From CAZROT01 sp964601895 (GTDB lineage: Bacteria; Pseudomonadota; Gammaproteobacteria; Enterobacterales; Enterobacteriaceae): a DNA stretch of 64,000 bases. The notes beneath the pieces are model-generated. The model had not been told where the DNA came from. It was given only the letters and a program-made list of their open reading frames with translations, and searched no databases. The stretch covers positions 1 to 64,000 of the forward strand of contig CAZROT010000006.1 in NCBI GenBank assembly GCA_964601895.1, in the 5' to 3' direction. Of this stretch, positions 27,705-37,365 are shown in pieces. Positions within the stretch are counted from its first letter, which is position 1, and every line of letters starts with the position of its first letter. The translations under genes were made by a program, and so were the position numbers.

Positions 27705-28478
27705 CTAACTACGCAATCCGCGCCCGTATTCAATGAAATACCAGGATAAGCAATACGCCAGACAGATAAAGACCATCAACACACCAACAGTCATCATCAG
27801 AGAAACATCGGCGATACCCAGAAAGCCATAACGAAAACCACTTATCATATAAACAATGGGGTTTAGCCTGGAAACAGCCTGCCAGAATGGTGGCAATAGT
27901 GTCAGTGAATAAAACACACCACCAAGGTAAGTTAACGGTGTTAAAATAAAAGTCGGGACGATACCAATATCATCGAAAGTTTTGGCGAAAACAGCATTTA
28001 ATAATCCCCCCAGCGAAAACAAAATCGCCGTTAATAATAGCGTTAACAGCACCACCCACCAGGTATGTACCTGTAATGGCACAAAGAACAGTGAAACCAG
28101 CGTCACAAGAAAGCCTACACAGACTCCTCGGGCAACCCCTCCACCGACATAACCAGCTATCACTATATGAGCAGGTACAGGAGCCACCAGGAGCTCTTCA
28201 ATATTGCGCTGAAATTTGGCACCAAAAAAAGACGCGGCAACATTAGCATAAGAATTGGTAATCACTGACATCATGATAACCCCAGGGACGATAAATTGCA
28301 TATAGGCCACCTCGCCCATATCGCCAATACGCGAACCAATCAATTGGCCAAAAATAATAAAATATAACGACATGGTAATAACCGGCGGTACCAGTGTCTG
28401 TATCCAGATACGTCCAAAGCGGGTAATTTCTTTCATCCAGATACTTTTTAAGGCCACCCAATACAAACGCATCATCAC
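27705..28478 (-). CDS. yadH: ABC-2 type transporter permease YadH
   Basis: Six-helix membrane subunit of the YadGH exporter, 257 residues (256 in E. coli). YWVALKSIWMKEITRF and NIEELLVAPVP are family hallmarks. The start overlaps the yadG stop by four bases, so the pair is one translational unit. Substrate not established in any enterobacterium. Confidence 0.94.
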   Translation of the reverse strand: MMMRLYWVALKSIWMKEITRFGRIWIQTLVPPVITMSLYFIIFGQLIGSRIGDMGEVAYMQFIVPGVIMMSVITNSYANVAASFFGAKFQRNIEELLVAPVPAHIVIAGYVGGGVARGVCVGFLVTLVSLFFVPLQVHTWWVVLLTLLLTAILFSLGGLLNAVFAKTFDDIGIVPTFILTPLTYLGGVFYSLTLLPPFWQAVSRLNPIVYMISGFRYGFLGIADVSLMMTVGVLMVFICLAYCLSWYFIEYGRGLRS

Positions 28479-29398
28479 TTTTCACCCTGCTTACCATTAA
28501 CCAGAGCAACAAATAATTCTTCCAGTCGATTCGCTTTATTACGCATGCTATGTACCTGAATATTTTGCGAATTTAATTGACTGAAGAGACTATTCAATCC
28601 CTGTTCGTTTTTTACGTCTACTTCCAGCGTGCAGATATCGATTAAACGATATGTATAGCCGTTCAGTACGGGTACCTGGCCTTTAGTCGCTACATCAAAA
28701 ATAAATGTCTCAGATTCAAGTTTACTCAACAGCTGTTTCATGGTGGTATTTTCAACCAGCGTACCCTGCTGAATGATGCCGATGTTACGACACAACATTT
28801 CAGCTTCTTCCAGATAGTGTGTTGTCAGAATAATCGTCATACCCTCTGCATTCAGTTCCTTAAGAAAACGCCACATGGATCGACGTAATTCAATATCTAC
28901 GCCCGCTGTGGGTTCATCAAGAATCAATAGCTTTGGCTGGTGCATTAACGCCCGGGCTATCATTAAGCGACGCTTCATTCCTCCAGACAGGTGCATGGCC
29001 TGCTCATGACGTTTTTCCCAAAGATCGAGCTGCCCGAGATATTTTTCTGCCCTGATATGCGCTTCTCTACGTACCACACCATAATATCCGGCCTGATTGA
29101 CAACAATCTGCAATACTTTTTCGAATGGGTTAAAATTGAACTCCTGAGGAACTAATCCGAGCTGCCGTTTAGCACTCACCATGTCTTTGTCAATATCATA
29201 ACCCAGCACCCGCACCTGACCTGCAGTCTTGTTGACCAGAGAACTCACTATTCCGATTACGGTTGATTTACCAGCACCATTGGGGCCAAGCAATGCATAA
29301 AAGTCACCGACATCAACCTGTAAATCAATTCCCCGTAATGCCTTTACACCACCCCGGTAAGTTTTGGTTAATTGCATTAGTTCCAGTGCATACGCCAT
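28475..29398 (-). CDS. yadG: ABC transporter ATP-binding protein YadG
   Basis: ATPase partner of YadH. The frame is open from 29497, but I start it at ATG 29398 (MAYALELMQLTKTY). This gives 307 residues (308 in E. coli) and drops a hydrophobic extension without counterpart. Walker A GPNGAGKST, signature LSGGMKRRLMIARAL and Walker B LLILDEPTAGVD are intact. Divergent from can. Confidence 0.94.
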   Translation of the reverse strand: MAYALELMQLTKTYRGGVKALRGIDLQVDVGDFYALLGPNGAGKSTVIGIVSSLVNKTAGQVRVLGYDIDKDMVSAKRQLGLVPQEFNFNPFEKVLQIVVNQAGYYGVVRREAHIRAEKYLGQLDLWEKRHEQAMHLSGGMKRRLMIARALMHQPKLLILDEPTAGVDIELRRSMWRFLKELNAEGMTIILTTHYLEEAEMLCRNIGIIQQGTLVENTTMKQLLSKLESETFIFDVATKGQVPVLNGYTYRLIDICTLEVDVKNEQGLNSLFSQLNSQNIQVHSMRNKANRLEELFVALVNGKQGEK

Positions 29399-29508
29399 AA
29401 GTAAAAAAGCTACCTTAAGTGAATATCTGCTACCCGTACAATATATCCCAACAATTATATAAAGACCGGGACATGCAAAAATTAAAAAATTATGCAATAC
29501 TATTATGA

Positions 29509-29514
29509 TATAAT
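29509..29514 (+). promoter_or_regulatory. Candidate -10 box of can
   Basis: A perfect TATAAT ends directly before the first in-frame ATG (29515) of the can frame. If it is a real -10 element, transcription would start near 29521 and translation must begin at the inner ATG 29548. No strong -35 was seen. Confidence 0.4.
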
Positions 29515-29547
29515 ATGGTTAATCATGATGGTAGTTCATTAACGTTA

Positions 29548-30198
29548 ATGAAAGAGATTAAAAAACTCATTACCAATAATCAAACCTGGTCGGATTCCAT
29601 CAGTAAAAAAGATCCGGACTTTTTTGCGCGCTTATCTGCAGCGCAAAAACCACGATTTCTGTGGATAGGTTGCTCAGACAGCCGGGTGCCTGCCGAGCGA
29701 TTAACAGGGATGGGGCCGGGTGAGCTATTTGTTCACCGTAACGTTGCCAATCTGGTCATTCATACCGATCTTAACTGCCTTTCTGTAGTGCAATATGCTA
29801 TTGATGTTTTAGGCATCGAACACATTATTATCTGTGGTCATTACAATTGTGGTGGTGTCGAGGCTGCAATCAACAATCCTGAACTAGGACTTATCGATAA
29901 CTGGTTACTGCACATCCGCGATCTCCTGCATAAGCACAATACCTTATTGCATGCACTGTCCGCTGAAAAACGCCTGGCGATGCTTTGCGAAATTAACGTT
30001 ATTGAACAGGTATATAACCTTGGACATTCCACCATTGTGCAGTCGGCCTGGAAGCGTGGACAGAAGGTCATGATTCACGGCTGGATTTATGGTATTCAGG
30101 ACGGGTTACTGCGTGATCTGGAAATCTCTGCCAGCAACCGCGAAAACCTTGAAACGAGTTACCACAAGGCCATAGCAAGATTGTCAAAAAATCATTGA
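29548..30198 (+). CDS. can: Beta-class carbonic anhydrase
   Basis: Interconverts CO2 and bicarbonate, essential in air for biosynthetic bicarbonate. Zinc ligands Cys42, Asp44, His98 and Cys101 are in GCSDSR and ICGHYNCGG, at the E. coli positions when the start is ATG 29548 (MKEIKKLITNN, 216 residues). An ATG at 29515 would add 11 residues but overlaps a likely -10 box. Convergent with hpt, as in E. coli. Confidence 0.95.
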   Translation: MKEIKKLITNNQTWSDSISKKDPDFFARLSAAQKPRFLWIGCSDSRVPAERLTGMGPGELFVHRNVANLVIHTDLNCLSVVQYAIDVLGIEHIIICGHYNCGGVEAAINNPELGLIDNWLLHIRDLLHKHNTLLHALSAEKRLAMLCEINVIEQVYNLGHSTIVQSAWKRGQKVMIHGWIYGIQDGLLRDLEISASNRENLETSYHKAIARLSKNH

Positions 30199-30267
30199 TT
30201 ATCTGACACTACATAAGGCTACCGCCAGTAATATCCCCAATCTGTGCTTTAAGAGAATATCACTTAT

Positions 30268-30801
30268 CTATCGACGCTGCATCAGCTTGCCTATCCAGGG
30301 AAGATGTCGGTAATGCTGGGCATAATCAATCCCATATCCCACAATAAATTCGTCATTGATGGTAAATCCTACCCATTCGACAGTAATATCAACTTCCCGG
30401 CGCCCGGGCTTATCCAGCAATGTGCAAATTGCCAGTGATTTCGGCTGACGCAATCTCAGAATTTCACACACTTTATTTAACGTGTGACCAGAATCGATAA
30501 TATCCTCTACAATTAGCACATGTTTATCACGGATATCTTCATCCAGATCCTTAATAATCTTGACATCACGGCTGGACGCCATGCTATTGCCATAACTGGA
30601 CGCCGTCATAAAATCAACCTGATGGGGTCTTTCAATAGCACGGCACAAATCTGCCATAAATATGAATGAACCTCGCAGCAAACCCACCAGCACCATCTGA
30701 TCGTCGAAATTGCGATAATGATTCGTGATTTCACGGCCTAACCTTTGAACACAAGCCTGTATTTCCTGCTCGGAAATAAATACCTCCACTGTATGCTGCA
30801 A
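30268..30801 (-). CDS. hpt: Hypoxanthine phosphoribosyltransferase
   Basis: Purine salvage enzyme, 177 residues (178 in E. coli). The PRPP-binding motif VLIVEDIIDSGHTL, the loop SYGNSM and the C-terminal VGYGIDYAQHYRHLP are complete. Cytoplasmic. It stands downstream of an unrelated accessory ORF rather than beside gcd. Confidence 0.96.
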   Translation of the reverse strand: MQHTVEVFISEQEIQACVQRLGREITNHYRNFDDQMVLVGLLRGSFIFMADLCRAIERPHQVDFMTASSYGNSMASSRDVKIIKDLDEDIRDKHVLIVEDIIDSGHTLNKVCEILRLRQPKSLAICTLLDKPGRREVDITVEWVGFTINDEFIVGYGIDYAQHYRHLPWIGKLMQRR

Positions 30802-30943
30802 AACTATCCTGCCTTTTATTTAACATAATAAAACATATAAACCTATCTCAACCGGTACCGGCGAAATTCACATAAACAACACCGGCTACGAGCTCTCTTT
30901 TTGCCTCGATAAAAACTGAGAATTTATAATTACCTCAATGTTA

Positions 30944-31420
30944 TCAACGGTACTGGCGCAACCAGGAAACAAAGTTATCGATTTCCTCCCCCAGTACTTT
31001 TTCATGCAAACCTGCTATGGGTAAATGCCGATAACCGAATATCCATGGCGCTTGAGGAAAAATATCCGGACCATGATTACGTATTTCTATTTTATTCGTT
31101 GTCAGTATATTTTTTTTAATGATATCAATCACGGCAGGCGAAATTTTACCCGAAATGCGGGAAGGTATCGGGCCATAAATACTCAAATACGCGTTAACCA
31201 CATCAGCATGAAGCATGACGGGTAAATAACCATCTACTTTGATTTGAAAACAGTTATCCGCATCAAATTTTTTTTCAGGAAGGTGATGGCTGCGGCAAAA
31301 TCGCTGTAAGAGATCGTCAAAAATCAGCTGTAATTCACTGTCTTTATTTATATTTTTTTTCGGAGCGCGCTTACAGCGACACAACTTCTGCTGTATGCGG
31401 GCGAAAAATGACGCGGCCAT
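30944..31420 (-). CDS. Possible type III secretion chaperone (CesT/InvB-like)
   Basis: 158 residues, no signal peptide or membrane segment. From residue ~28 the pattern resembles class I secretion chaperones: a first amphipathic helix (LQLIFDDLLQRFCRSHHL), paired strands (NCFQIKVDGYLPVMLHA, VNAYLSIYGPI), a helix with a LL/IxxN-like end (AVIDIIKKNIL), a strand with WIFGYRHLP, and a final helix (EEIDNFVSWLRQ). The first ~27 residues are basic. This fold-level match is by eye and not by motif, so it is tentative. No effector gene is adjacent. It occupies the place of gcd between hpt and cueO. Confidence 0.4.
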   Translation of the reverse strand: MAASFFARIQQKLCRCKRAPKKNINKDSELQLIFDDLLQRFCRSHHLPEKKFDADNCFQIKVDGYLPVMLHADVVNAYLSIYGPIPSRISGKISPAVIDIIKKNILTTNKIEIRNHGPDIFPQAPWIFGYRHLPIAGLHEKVLGEEIDNFVSWLRQYR

Positions 31421-31481
31421 TAATCAACGCTACCTTTAAGTGACGATATATGATTCAGTCTATTGTTGATAGTGAGCAACA

Positions 31482-33035
31482 TCAGGCACTGACCGTAAAT
31501 CCAAGCATCATACCGGTATCTTCATGCTCCAGTAAATGACAATGAGCCATGTAAGGATACTCTGCTGATGCAGTACGATTAAAGCGGACCAGTATCTCAC
31601 TACGAGCACCCTCTACCCTCACGGTATCTTTCCATCCGCTGCGATGTGCTGCCGGTAATTGGCCATTTTCCATCAAAATGCGGTATTGCGTGCCATGAAC
31701 ATGAAAAGGATGCAACATCATGTCGCCTTCTCCTGAAATCGTCCATTTCTCCAGCTGACCCCGTTTCGCATCAAATGCTGGCGCTGTCATTGAAAATGGC
31801 TGACCATTAATGCGATTGGCATGACGAAAATCAATTACTTTTTCATGTTCATGATGAGAGGCAGTATCGGCCATATTATGATGATCCATATGCGCTGCTG
31901 ACATCGCCTGAGCGCCATAGCGCATTACCAGCTCCTGCATACCCATTCTGTCCAGTTGTGGATCCATCATCAATTGAAACCAGCGATTTGGCAATGACTG
32001 CTGTTCTGGTAATGCAGGCATTAGCGCGAGGCGGTCCGGCAAAACTTTACTGCCTGTATGCACAGATGGCTGAATACGCAGCACAGACAATGGCCTGTCA
32101 AAAGGAGGTAAGGTCATGGCAATTTGCTGCACAGGCAGGGTGACAAGATCAAAAGAGTGACCGTCCAGAGTATTTAACAGCACTTCAAAGCGTTCGCCTG
32201 GAAGCATGAATAGTTCACGCAGCGCTACCGGCTCAGGCAAAAAACCACCATCACTGGCAATAACATACAATGGACGCGCATCACTGGTGGCCAGATTTAA
32301 TGAACGTGCATTGCAGGCATTCAGCAGCCGTAAACGGACCCAACCACGAGGAACAGAATGTTGCGGATAGCGCGCACCATTAGTCAACAGGATATCACCA
32401 AACCAGCCAACAGAAGCCGTCATTACGTCCAGTTGATAATCAATCTGCCCGGTCTGTGATAAGCGTTTATCCTGTAAAATTACCGGAATATCATCCACTC
32501 CCCAACGTTTGGGCAACGGTAGTTTATCACTAAATTCATCGTCAATAATCACCATACCGCCTAAACCCATGGCAACCTGATGGCCCGTTTTTCCGTGTGG
32601 ATGAGGATGAAACCAGCAGGTTGCCGCGGGTTGATCAACGACGAAGGAAATATCGCGCTTACTCGCAGGTGCAATCAATGCCTGAGGGCTGCCATCAGCT
32701 GCACCAGGTATTTCCAGACCATGCCAGTGGATAGTTGTCGGCTCCAGTAATGCATTAATCACTTCAATGCTGACCGCCTGGCCACGTCTTAAACGCAGGG
32801 CAGGCCCAAAAAACGGACCATTAATCCCCCATGTGTTAGTGGCAATTCCAGGCAACCAGTGCATCTTACCCCTCTGCAATTTAAGCAGAATTTTACCATC
32901 ACTGGCAGATTGTAATAGTGAAGGAACAGGCAACAAAGGAAGACTGTCAGGCAGAACAGCACGGCTCCATAACGGCAGTGAACTGGCCGCACTGAAAGCA
33001 AGCATTGATTTAATCAGGCAACGGCGTGACAACAT
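31482..33035 (-). CDS. cueO: Multicopper oxidase CueO
   Basis: Periplasmic cuprous oxidase for copper tolerance. A twin-arginine signal (SRRCLIKSMLAFSAASSLPL) is followed by three cupredoxin domains. Copper ligands are intact in HWHGLE, WFHPHPHG, HPFHVHG and HCHLLEHEDTGMM. The methionine/histidine-rich loop is shorter than in E. coli (AAHMDHHNMADTASHHEHE). I start it at ATG 33035, with GAGAG eight bases upstream, giving 517 residues (516 in E. coli); the open frame extends further. Divergent from yacC. Confidence 0.94.
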   Translation of the reverse strand: MLSRRCLIKSMLAFSAASSLPLWSRAVLPDSLPLLPVPSLLQSASDGKILLKLQRGKMHWLPGIATNTWGINGPFFGPALRLRRGQAVSIEVINALLEPTTIHWHGLEIPGAADGSPQALIAPASKRDISFVVDQPAATCWFHPHPHGKTGHQVAMGLGGMVIIDDEFSDKLPLPKRWGVDDIPVILQDKRLSQTGQIDYQLDVMTASVGWFGDILLTNGARYPQHSVPRGWVRLRLLNACNARSLNLATSDARPLYVIASDGGFLPEPVALRELFMLPGERFEVLLNTLDGHSFDLVTLPVQQIAMTLPPFDRPLSVLRIQPSVHTGSKVLPDRLALMPALPEQQSLPNRWFQLMMDPQLDRMGMQELVMRYGAQAMSAAHMDHHNMADTASHHEHEKVIDFRHANRINGQPFSMTAPAFDAKRGQLEKWTISGEGDMMLHPFHVHGTQYRILMENGQLPAAHRSGWKDTVRVEGARSEILVRFNRTASAEYPYMAHCHLLEHEDTGMMLGFTVSA

Positions 33036-33180
33036 AGTCATTTCTCTCAAAATATTATTTTTATTAACAACCTTAACCATAATCTTGCAATAAGATATGT
33101 AATGCATTCATATACTGTTACTCTGATTTTAAAATTTATATGATACATTTTAACAAAAATACACAAGCCTGCTTCCTACA

Positions 33181-33531
33181 ATGAAAAAAACACTCTTCAC
33201 TCTGTTCCTGTTTAAGATACTTTGGGGATTATCCACCGCCTGTCAGGCACTGACAGAAGCAGAAGCCGAAGATCTTGCCGATCTTACTGCAGTTTTTGTT
33301 TACCTGAAAAATGACTGTGGTTATAAGGAGCTGCTCAATGCAGACATTAAACAAGCCATTATTGTTTTCGCACAACAAAATCACTGGGATTTACGCAATT
33401 ATGGCCATTATGATATGAAAGCATTAGGTGAAAATAGTTATCATGATCTGCGTGGTATCGCCATTCCAACCACAGTAAAATGTCAGTCTCTGGCACGCGA
33501 TTCTTTTCTGTTATTAGCACGAAACAATTAA
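33181..33531 (+). CDS. yacC: YacC family pilotin-like protein
   Basis: Secreted protein with a signal peptide ending CQALTEAEAED, 116 residues (115 in E. coli). EAEDLADLTAVFVYLKNDCGY and the second cysteine in TTVKCQSLARDS give the conserved disulfide. The family is related to type II secretion pilotins of the PulS/OutS type. Located upstream of speE, as in E. coli. Confidence 0.92.
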   Translation: MKKTLFTLFLFKILWGLSTACQALTEAEAEDLADLTAVFVYLKNDCGYKELLNADIKQAIIVFAQQNHWDLRNYGHYDMKALGENSYHDLRGIAIPTTVKCQSLARDSFLLLARNN

Positions 33532-33656
33532 AGCCATCCCCTGCTATCAGCCTGTCCAACATTTAACCGTGCAACCTCAGGCGGACTCACCTATAATACT
33601 GCGCTCATTTTCTATTGCTGTTGTTATACAGAAATACCAGAAGGAACGCATCAACC

Positions 33657-34547
33657 ATGTCGCAGGAAAAAATCTGGCATGAAACACTCTACGCTAGCTG
33701 CGGTCAATATTTTTCACTGGAAAAAATTCTTTATCACGAAAAGACCGCACACCATGATCTGATGATTTTCGAAAACCCGGTCTTAGGGCGGGTCATGACC
33801 CTGGACGGCGTGGTACAAACAACAGAGCGCGATGAATTTATTTATCACGAAATGTTGACGCATGTTCCTTTACTGGCTCACGAGCAGGCGAAAAATATCC
33901 TGATTATTGGTGGTGGAGATGGTGGCATCCTGCGTGAAGTCAGCCGTCATCAACAGGTTGAGCAAATTACCATGGTGGAAATCGACGCGAGCGTTGTGGA
34001 TTTATGCCGCAAATATCTGCCAGGCCACAGTGCAGGGGCCTATGATGACCCTCGATTTAAACTGGTTATTGACGACGGTATTAATTTTGTCAATCAAACC
34101 AGAGAGAAATTTGATGTCATCATTTCAGATTGTACCGACGCAACAGGCCCGGGTGAGAGTTTGTTTACTTCCGCCTTTTATCAAGGTTGTAGCCGCTGCC
34201 TGAACGAAGGTGGTGTTTTTGTTGCACAAAATGGCGTCTGCTTCCTTCAGCAGGACGAAGCCATCATCAGCCACAGTAAACTCAGCCACTATTTCGCACA
34301 GGTTAGTTTCTATCAGGCAGCCATTCCAACTTATTATGGAGGCATCATGATATTTGCCTGGGCTACACAAAATGCGACATTGCATCAAATCAGTGCAGAG
34401 ACGTTACAGGCACGCTTTGCAAAAACTGGGCTGGCATGTCGTTATTACAATCCTGCTATCCATACAGCCAGTTTCGCACTACCGCAGTATTTATTGGATA
34501 CCCTTGCGGCAAATACAGTACCTGCTAACAATAAGGTGGTGAATTAA
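33657..34547 (+). CDS. speE: Spermidine synthase
   Basis: Transfers aminopropyl from decarboxylated S-adenosylmethionine to putrescine. The frame opens at 33615, but ATG 33657 (MSQEKIWHETLY) is the family start, with AAGGA upstream; 296 residues. GGGDGGILREV, VEIDASVVDLC and the catalytic aspartate in ISDCTDATGPGESLF are present. First gene of speE-speD. Confidence 0.96.
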   Translation: MSQEKIWHETLYASCGQYFSLEKILYHEKTAHHDLMIFENPVLGRVMTLDGVVQTTERDEFIYHEMLTHVPLLAHEQAKNILIIGGGDGGILREVSRHQQVEQITMVEIDASVVDLCRKYLPGHSAGAYDDPRFKLVIDDGINFVNQTREKFDVIISDCTDATGPGESLFTSAFYQGCSRCLNEGGVFVAQNGVCFLQQDEAIISHSKLSHYFAQVSFYQAAIPTYYGGIMIFAWATQNATLHQISAETLQARFAKTGLACRYYNPAIHTASFALPQYLLDTLAANTVPANNKVVN

Positions 34548-34548
34548 A

Positions 34549-35367
34549 TTGCATAAGCTTAAACTGCATGGCTTTAACAATCTGACCAAGAGCTTGAGTT
34601 TCTGCATCTACGATATCTGCTACGCTAAAACAGCTGATGATCGTGACGGCTATATTGCCTATATTGATGAGCAATATAATGCCAACCGCTTAACCGAAAT
34701 CTTAAGTGAAACCTGCTCAATCATAGGCGCCAATATTTTAAATATCGCCCGTCAGGATTATGATCCTAAAGGTGCCAGCGTAACCATGCTTATCAGCGAA
34801 GAGCCTGTTGATCCAAAAGATGTTGATACTTCTGAGCATCCAGGACCTCTGCCGGAAGCACTGGTAGCGCATCTGGACAAAAGCCATATCTGTGTTCACA
34901 CTTATCCGGAAAGCCATCCCGAAGGTGGTATCTGTACTTTTCGTGCAGATATTGAAGTCTCTACCTGTGGTCTTATTTCACCACTTAATGCACTGAACTA
35001 CCTTATCCATCAACTGGAATCCGATATTGTCACTATAGATTACCGGGTCAGGGGCTTTACTCGTGATGTCAACGGCATCAAACACTATATCGATCACCAG
35101 ATAAGCTCAATTCAAAACTTTATGTCAGAGGGAATTAAATCACTTTACCTCATGATGGATGTGAATATTTACCAGGAAAACATATTTCATACCAAGATGC
35201 TACTGAAAGACTTCGATCTGAAGCATTACCTGTTTAATGTCAAGCCGGAACAACTACGCGAAGAGGAAAAAGAAAACATTACCCAGCAACTGCATAAAGA
35301 AATGCAGGAGATATACTATGGGCGTAATCTACCAGCAGCTCCGTCATCTCTGGAAACAGGCGGTTAA
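34549..35367 (+). CDS. speD: S-adenosylmethionine decarboxylase proenzyme
   Basis: Pyruvoyl enzyme supplying the aminopropyl donor for SpeE. Self-cleavage occurs at Lys111-Ser112 (DKSHICVHTYPE), at the same positions as in E. coli. 272 residues. It begins at TTG 34549, two bases after the speE stop and behind AAGGTG; no ATG lies near and the N-terminus KLKLHGFNNLTKSL fits the family exactly. Confidence 0.95.
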   Translation: MHKLKLHGFNNLTKSLSFCIYDICYAKTADDRDGYIAYIDEQYNANRLTEILSETCSIIGANILNIARQDYDPKGASVTMLISEEPVDPKDVDTSEHPGPLPEALVAHLDKSHICVHTYPESHPEGGICTFRADIEVSTCGLISPLNALNYLIHQLESDIVTIDYRVRGFTRDVNGIKHYIDHQISSIQNFMSEGIKSLYLMMDVNIYQENIFHTKMLLKDFDLKHYLFNVKPEQLREEEKENITQQLHKEMQEIYYGRNLPAAPSSLETGG

Positions 35368-35872
35368 AACAGGTATAGCGATTTATGCACACAAAATTAA
35401 ATCAGCAATACATTTGATAACATGTTAACCCGGTAATTGAAAGACATAGGGTAAAAGTGTCTGCATAAAGTAAACACCTGGCCTGGAAAACAGGCTATTT
35501 GCCCACTCAATTGAAATTGATGAAAAATTAGCGCACTTACTTGTGAAAAAATCACCATGCTCTTTTGAGTCATGGCCTCTGCTGAATGAGGCTATTTACC
35601 TCATAAGGCTTACCTCAGGAATACCATATCCTATAATTAATTCAGCTCACTCAATGAACATATTTTCGGGTAGCGTTTACTTATGCAGTGTTATCTCAAC
35701 GCTATTAGTATAAACTTTAATACTATTTAACATTCCTGTGTTATATGTAGATGACAGTCACGAAACAGAATGTGATAATTAAATAACGTGTTATCAGAAG
35801 CTGGCATGCGTCAACTAGAGTAGCAAAAGACCAGAGACCATCATGCCTCTTATCAAGTCAACGGAGTTATAC
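35368..35872. other. speD-pykA intergenic region with an unassigned open frame
   Basis: 505 bases. A plus-strand frame is open from 35474 to its stop at 35713 (about 80 codons, no clear start) and reads as plausible protein, including EIDEKLAHLLVKKSPCSF and LLNEAIYLIRLTSG. Its family is not recognised. Imperfect inverted repeats CTGCATAAAGTAAAC (35461-35475) and GTTTACTTATGCAG (35675-35688) flank most of it. The combination may be a small mobile element or a gene remnant. Confidence 0.3.
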
Positions 35873-37315
35873 ATGTCCAGACGGCTAAGAAGAACCAAGA
35901 TAGTAACCACCCTGGGGCCAGCTACTGACCGCGATAATAATCTTGAAAAAGTGATTGCCGCTGGCGCCAACGTTGTTCGTTTAAATTTTTCCCATGGTAC
36001 CGCACAGGATCACCAGTTACGGGCCGAAAAAGTCCGCGAAATTGCTACAAAACTGGGACGCCATATCGCCATTCTGGCTGATTTACAGGGACCCAAAATT
36101 CGTATCTCCAGGTTTAAAGAAGGAAAAATATTTCTGAATATTGGAGATAAATTTCTTCTTGATGCCAATCTCAAGGATGAAGGCAATAAAAATCAGGTTG
36201 GTATAGATTATAAAGGGCTTCCTGCAGATGTCATACCGGGTGATCTGTTGTTACTTGATGACGGACGTGTACAGTTAAGAGTACTGGAAATAAAAGGAAT
36301 GAAAGTATTCACCGAAGTCACAGTAGGTGGACCTTTATCTAATAATAAAGGTATCAACAAATTTGGCGGCGGGTTATCTGCAGAAGCACTGACGGATAAA
36401 GATAAGGCTGACATCCTCACTGCTGCTAAAATCGATGTTGATTATCTTGCCATTTCATTCCCAAGATCCGGTGAAGACTTACACTATGCACGCAGGCTGG
36501 CTAATGAAGCAGGCTGTCATGCAAAAATAGTCGCAAAGGTAGAGCGCGCTGAAGCGGTATGCAGTGATGAAGCCATGGATGATATTATTCTTGCTTCCGA
36601 TGTTGTTATGGTTGCGCGTGGTGATCTGGGTGTCGAAATTGGCGATCCTGCTCTGGTGGGCATACAGAAAAAACTGATTCGCCGTGCACGGCAGCTTGAT
36701 AGGGTTGTCATTACTGCTACCCAGATGATGGAATCCATGATTACCAACCCCATGCCAACCAGAGCAGAAGTGATGGATGTTGCCAATGCGGTACTGGATG
36801 GTACCGATGCAGTTATGCTCTCTGCGGAAACGGCTTCCGGACAATATCCTTCAGAAACGGTCACTGCCATGGCTCAGGTATGTCTGGGAGCAGAGAAGAT
36901 ACCCAGCATGAATATTTCAAAACATCGTCTGGATATTCAGTTTAACAATATTGCTGAAGCCATCGCTATGTCGACAATGTATGCCGCTAATCATCTGAAA
37001 GGTGTTACGGCAATAATTGCTCTGACAGAATCAGGGCGAACTGCACTGATGATGTCGCGGATTAGTTCCGGCTTACCCATCTTTGCCATGTCGTGTCATA
37101 AGCACACGCTGAACCTCACCGCACTCTACCGTGGTGTCACGCCCATCTTATATTGCGACAATAATTCCGATGGTATTCTGGCAGGAAAAAATGCCATTGC
37201 CTGTCTGCGTGACAAAGGATATCTGGTTCCAGGAGATATTGTTCTTATCACACAAGGCGATGTCATGGGCACTATGGGAACCACCAATACCAGTCGCATT
37301 TTATGTGTTGAGTAA
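35873..37315 (+). CDS. pykA: Pyruvate kinase II
   Basis: Last step of glycolysis, PEP to pyruvate with ATP formation. The N-terminus MSRRLRRTKIVTTLGPATDRDNNL is that of PykA, not PykF. ATG 35873 follows CGGAG and gives 480 residues, the E. coli PykA length. Active-site segments GDLGVEIG, ITATQMMESM and MLSAETASGQYP are intact. It lies between speD and glnH, away from its E. coli neighbours, showing local rearrangement. Confidence 0.96.
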   Translation: MSRRLRRTKIVTTLGPATDRDNNLEKVIAAGANVVRLNFSHGTAQDHQLRAEKVREIATKLGRHIAILADLQGPKIRISRFKEGKIFLNIGDKFLLDANLKDEGNKNQVGIDYKGLPADVIPGDLLLLDDGRVQLRVLEIKGMKVFTEVTVGGPLSNNKGINKFGGGLSAEALTDKDKADILTAAKIDVDYLAISFPRSGEDLHYARRLANEAGCHAKIVAKVERAEAVCSDEAMDDIILASDVVMVARGDLGVEIGDPALVGIQKKLIRRARQLDRVVITATQMMESMITNPMPTRAEVMDVANAVLDGTDAVMLSAETASGQYPSETVTAMAQVCLGAEKIPSMNISKHRLDIQFNNIAEAIAMSTMYAANHLKGVTAIIALTESGRTALMMSRISSGLPIFAMSCHKHTLNLTALYRGVTPILYCDNNSDGILAGKNAIACLRDKGYLVPGDIVLITQGDVMGTMGTTNTSRILCVE

Positions 37316-37338
37316 TACGCAATAGAGTTATATACCAG

Positions 37339-37365
37339 CAGGCGTCAGTCGCGCCTGTGCTTATT
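37339..37365 (+). terminator. Probable terminator of pykA
   Basis: CAGGCG (37339-37344), a 7-base loop and CGCCTG (37352-37357), followed by a modest T-rich stretch, 23 bases after the pykA stop. Confidence 0.5.

Noticed and set aside
31025..31225. Plus-strand frame opposite the chaperone-like gene
   Set aside because: Antisense to a better-supported ORF with an SD; no resemblance to known proteins.
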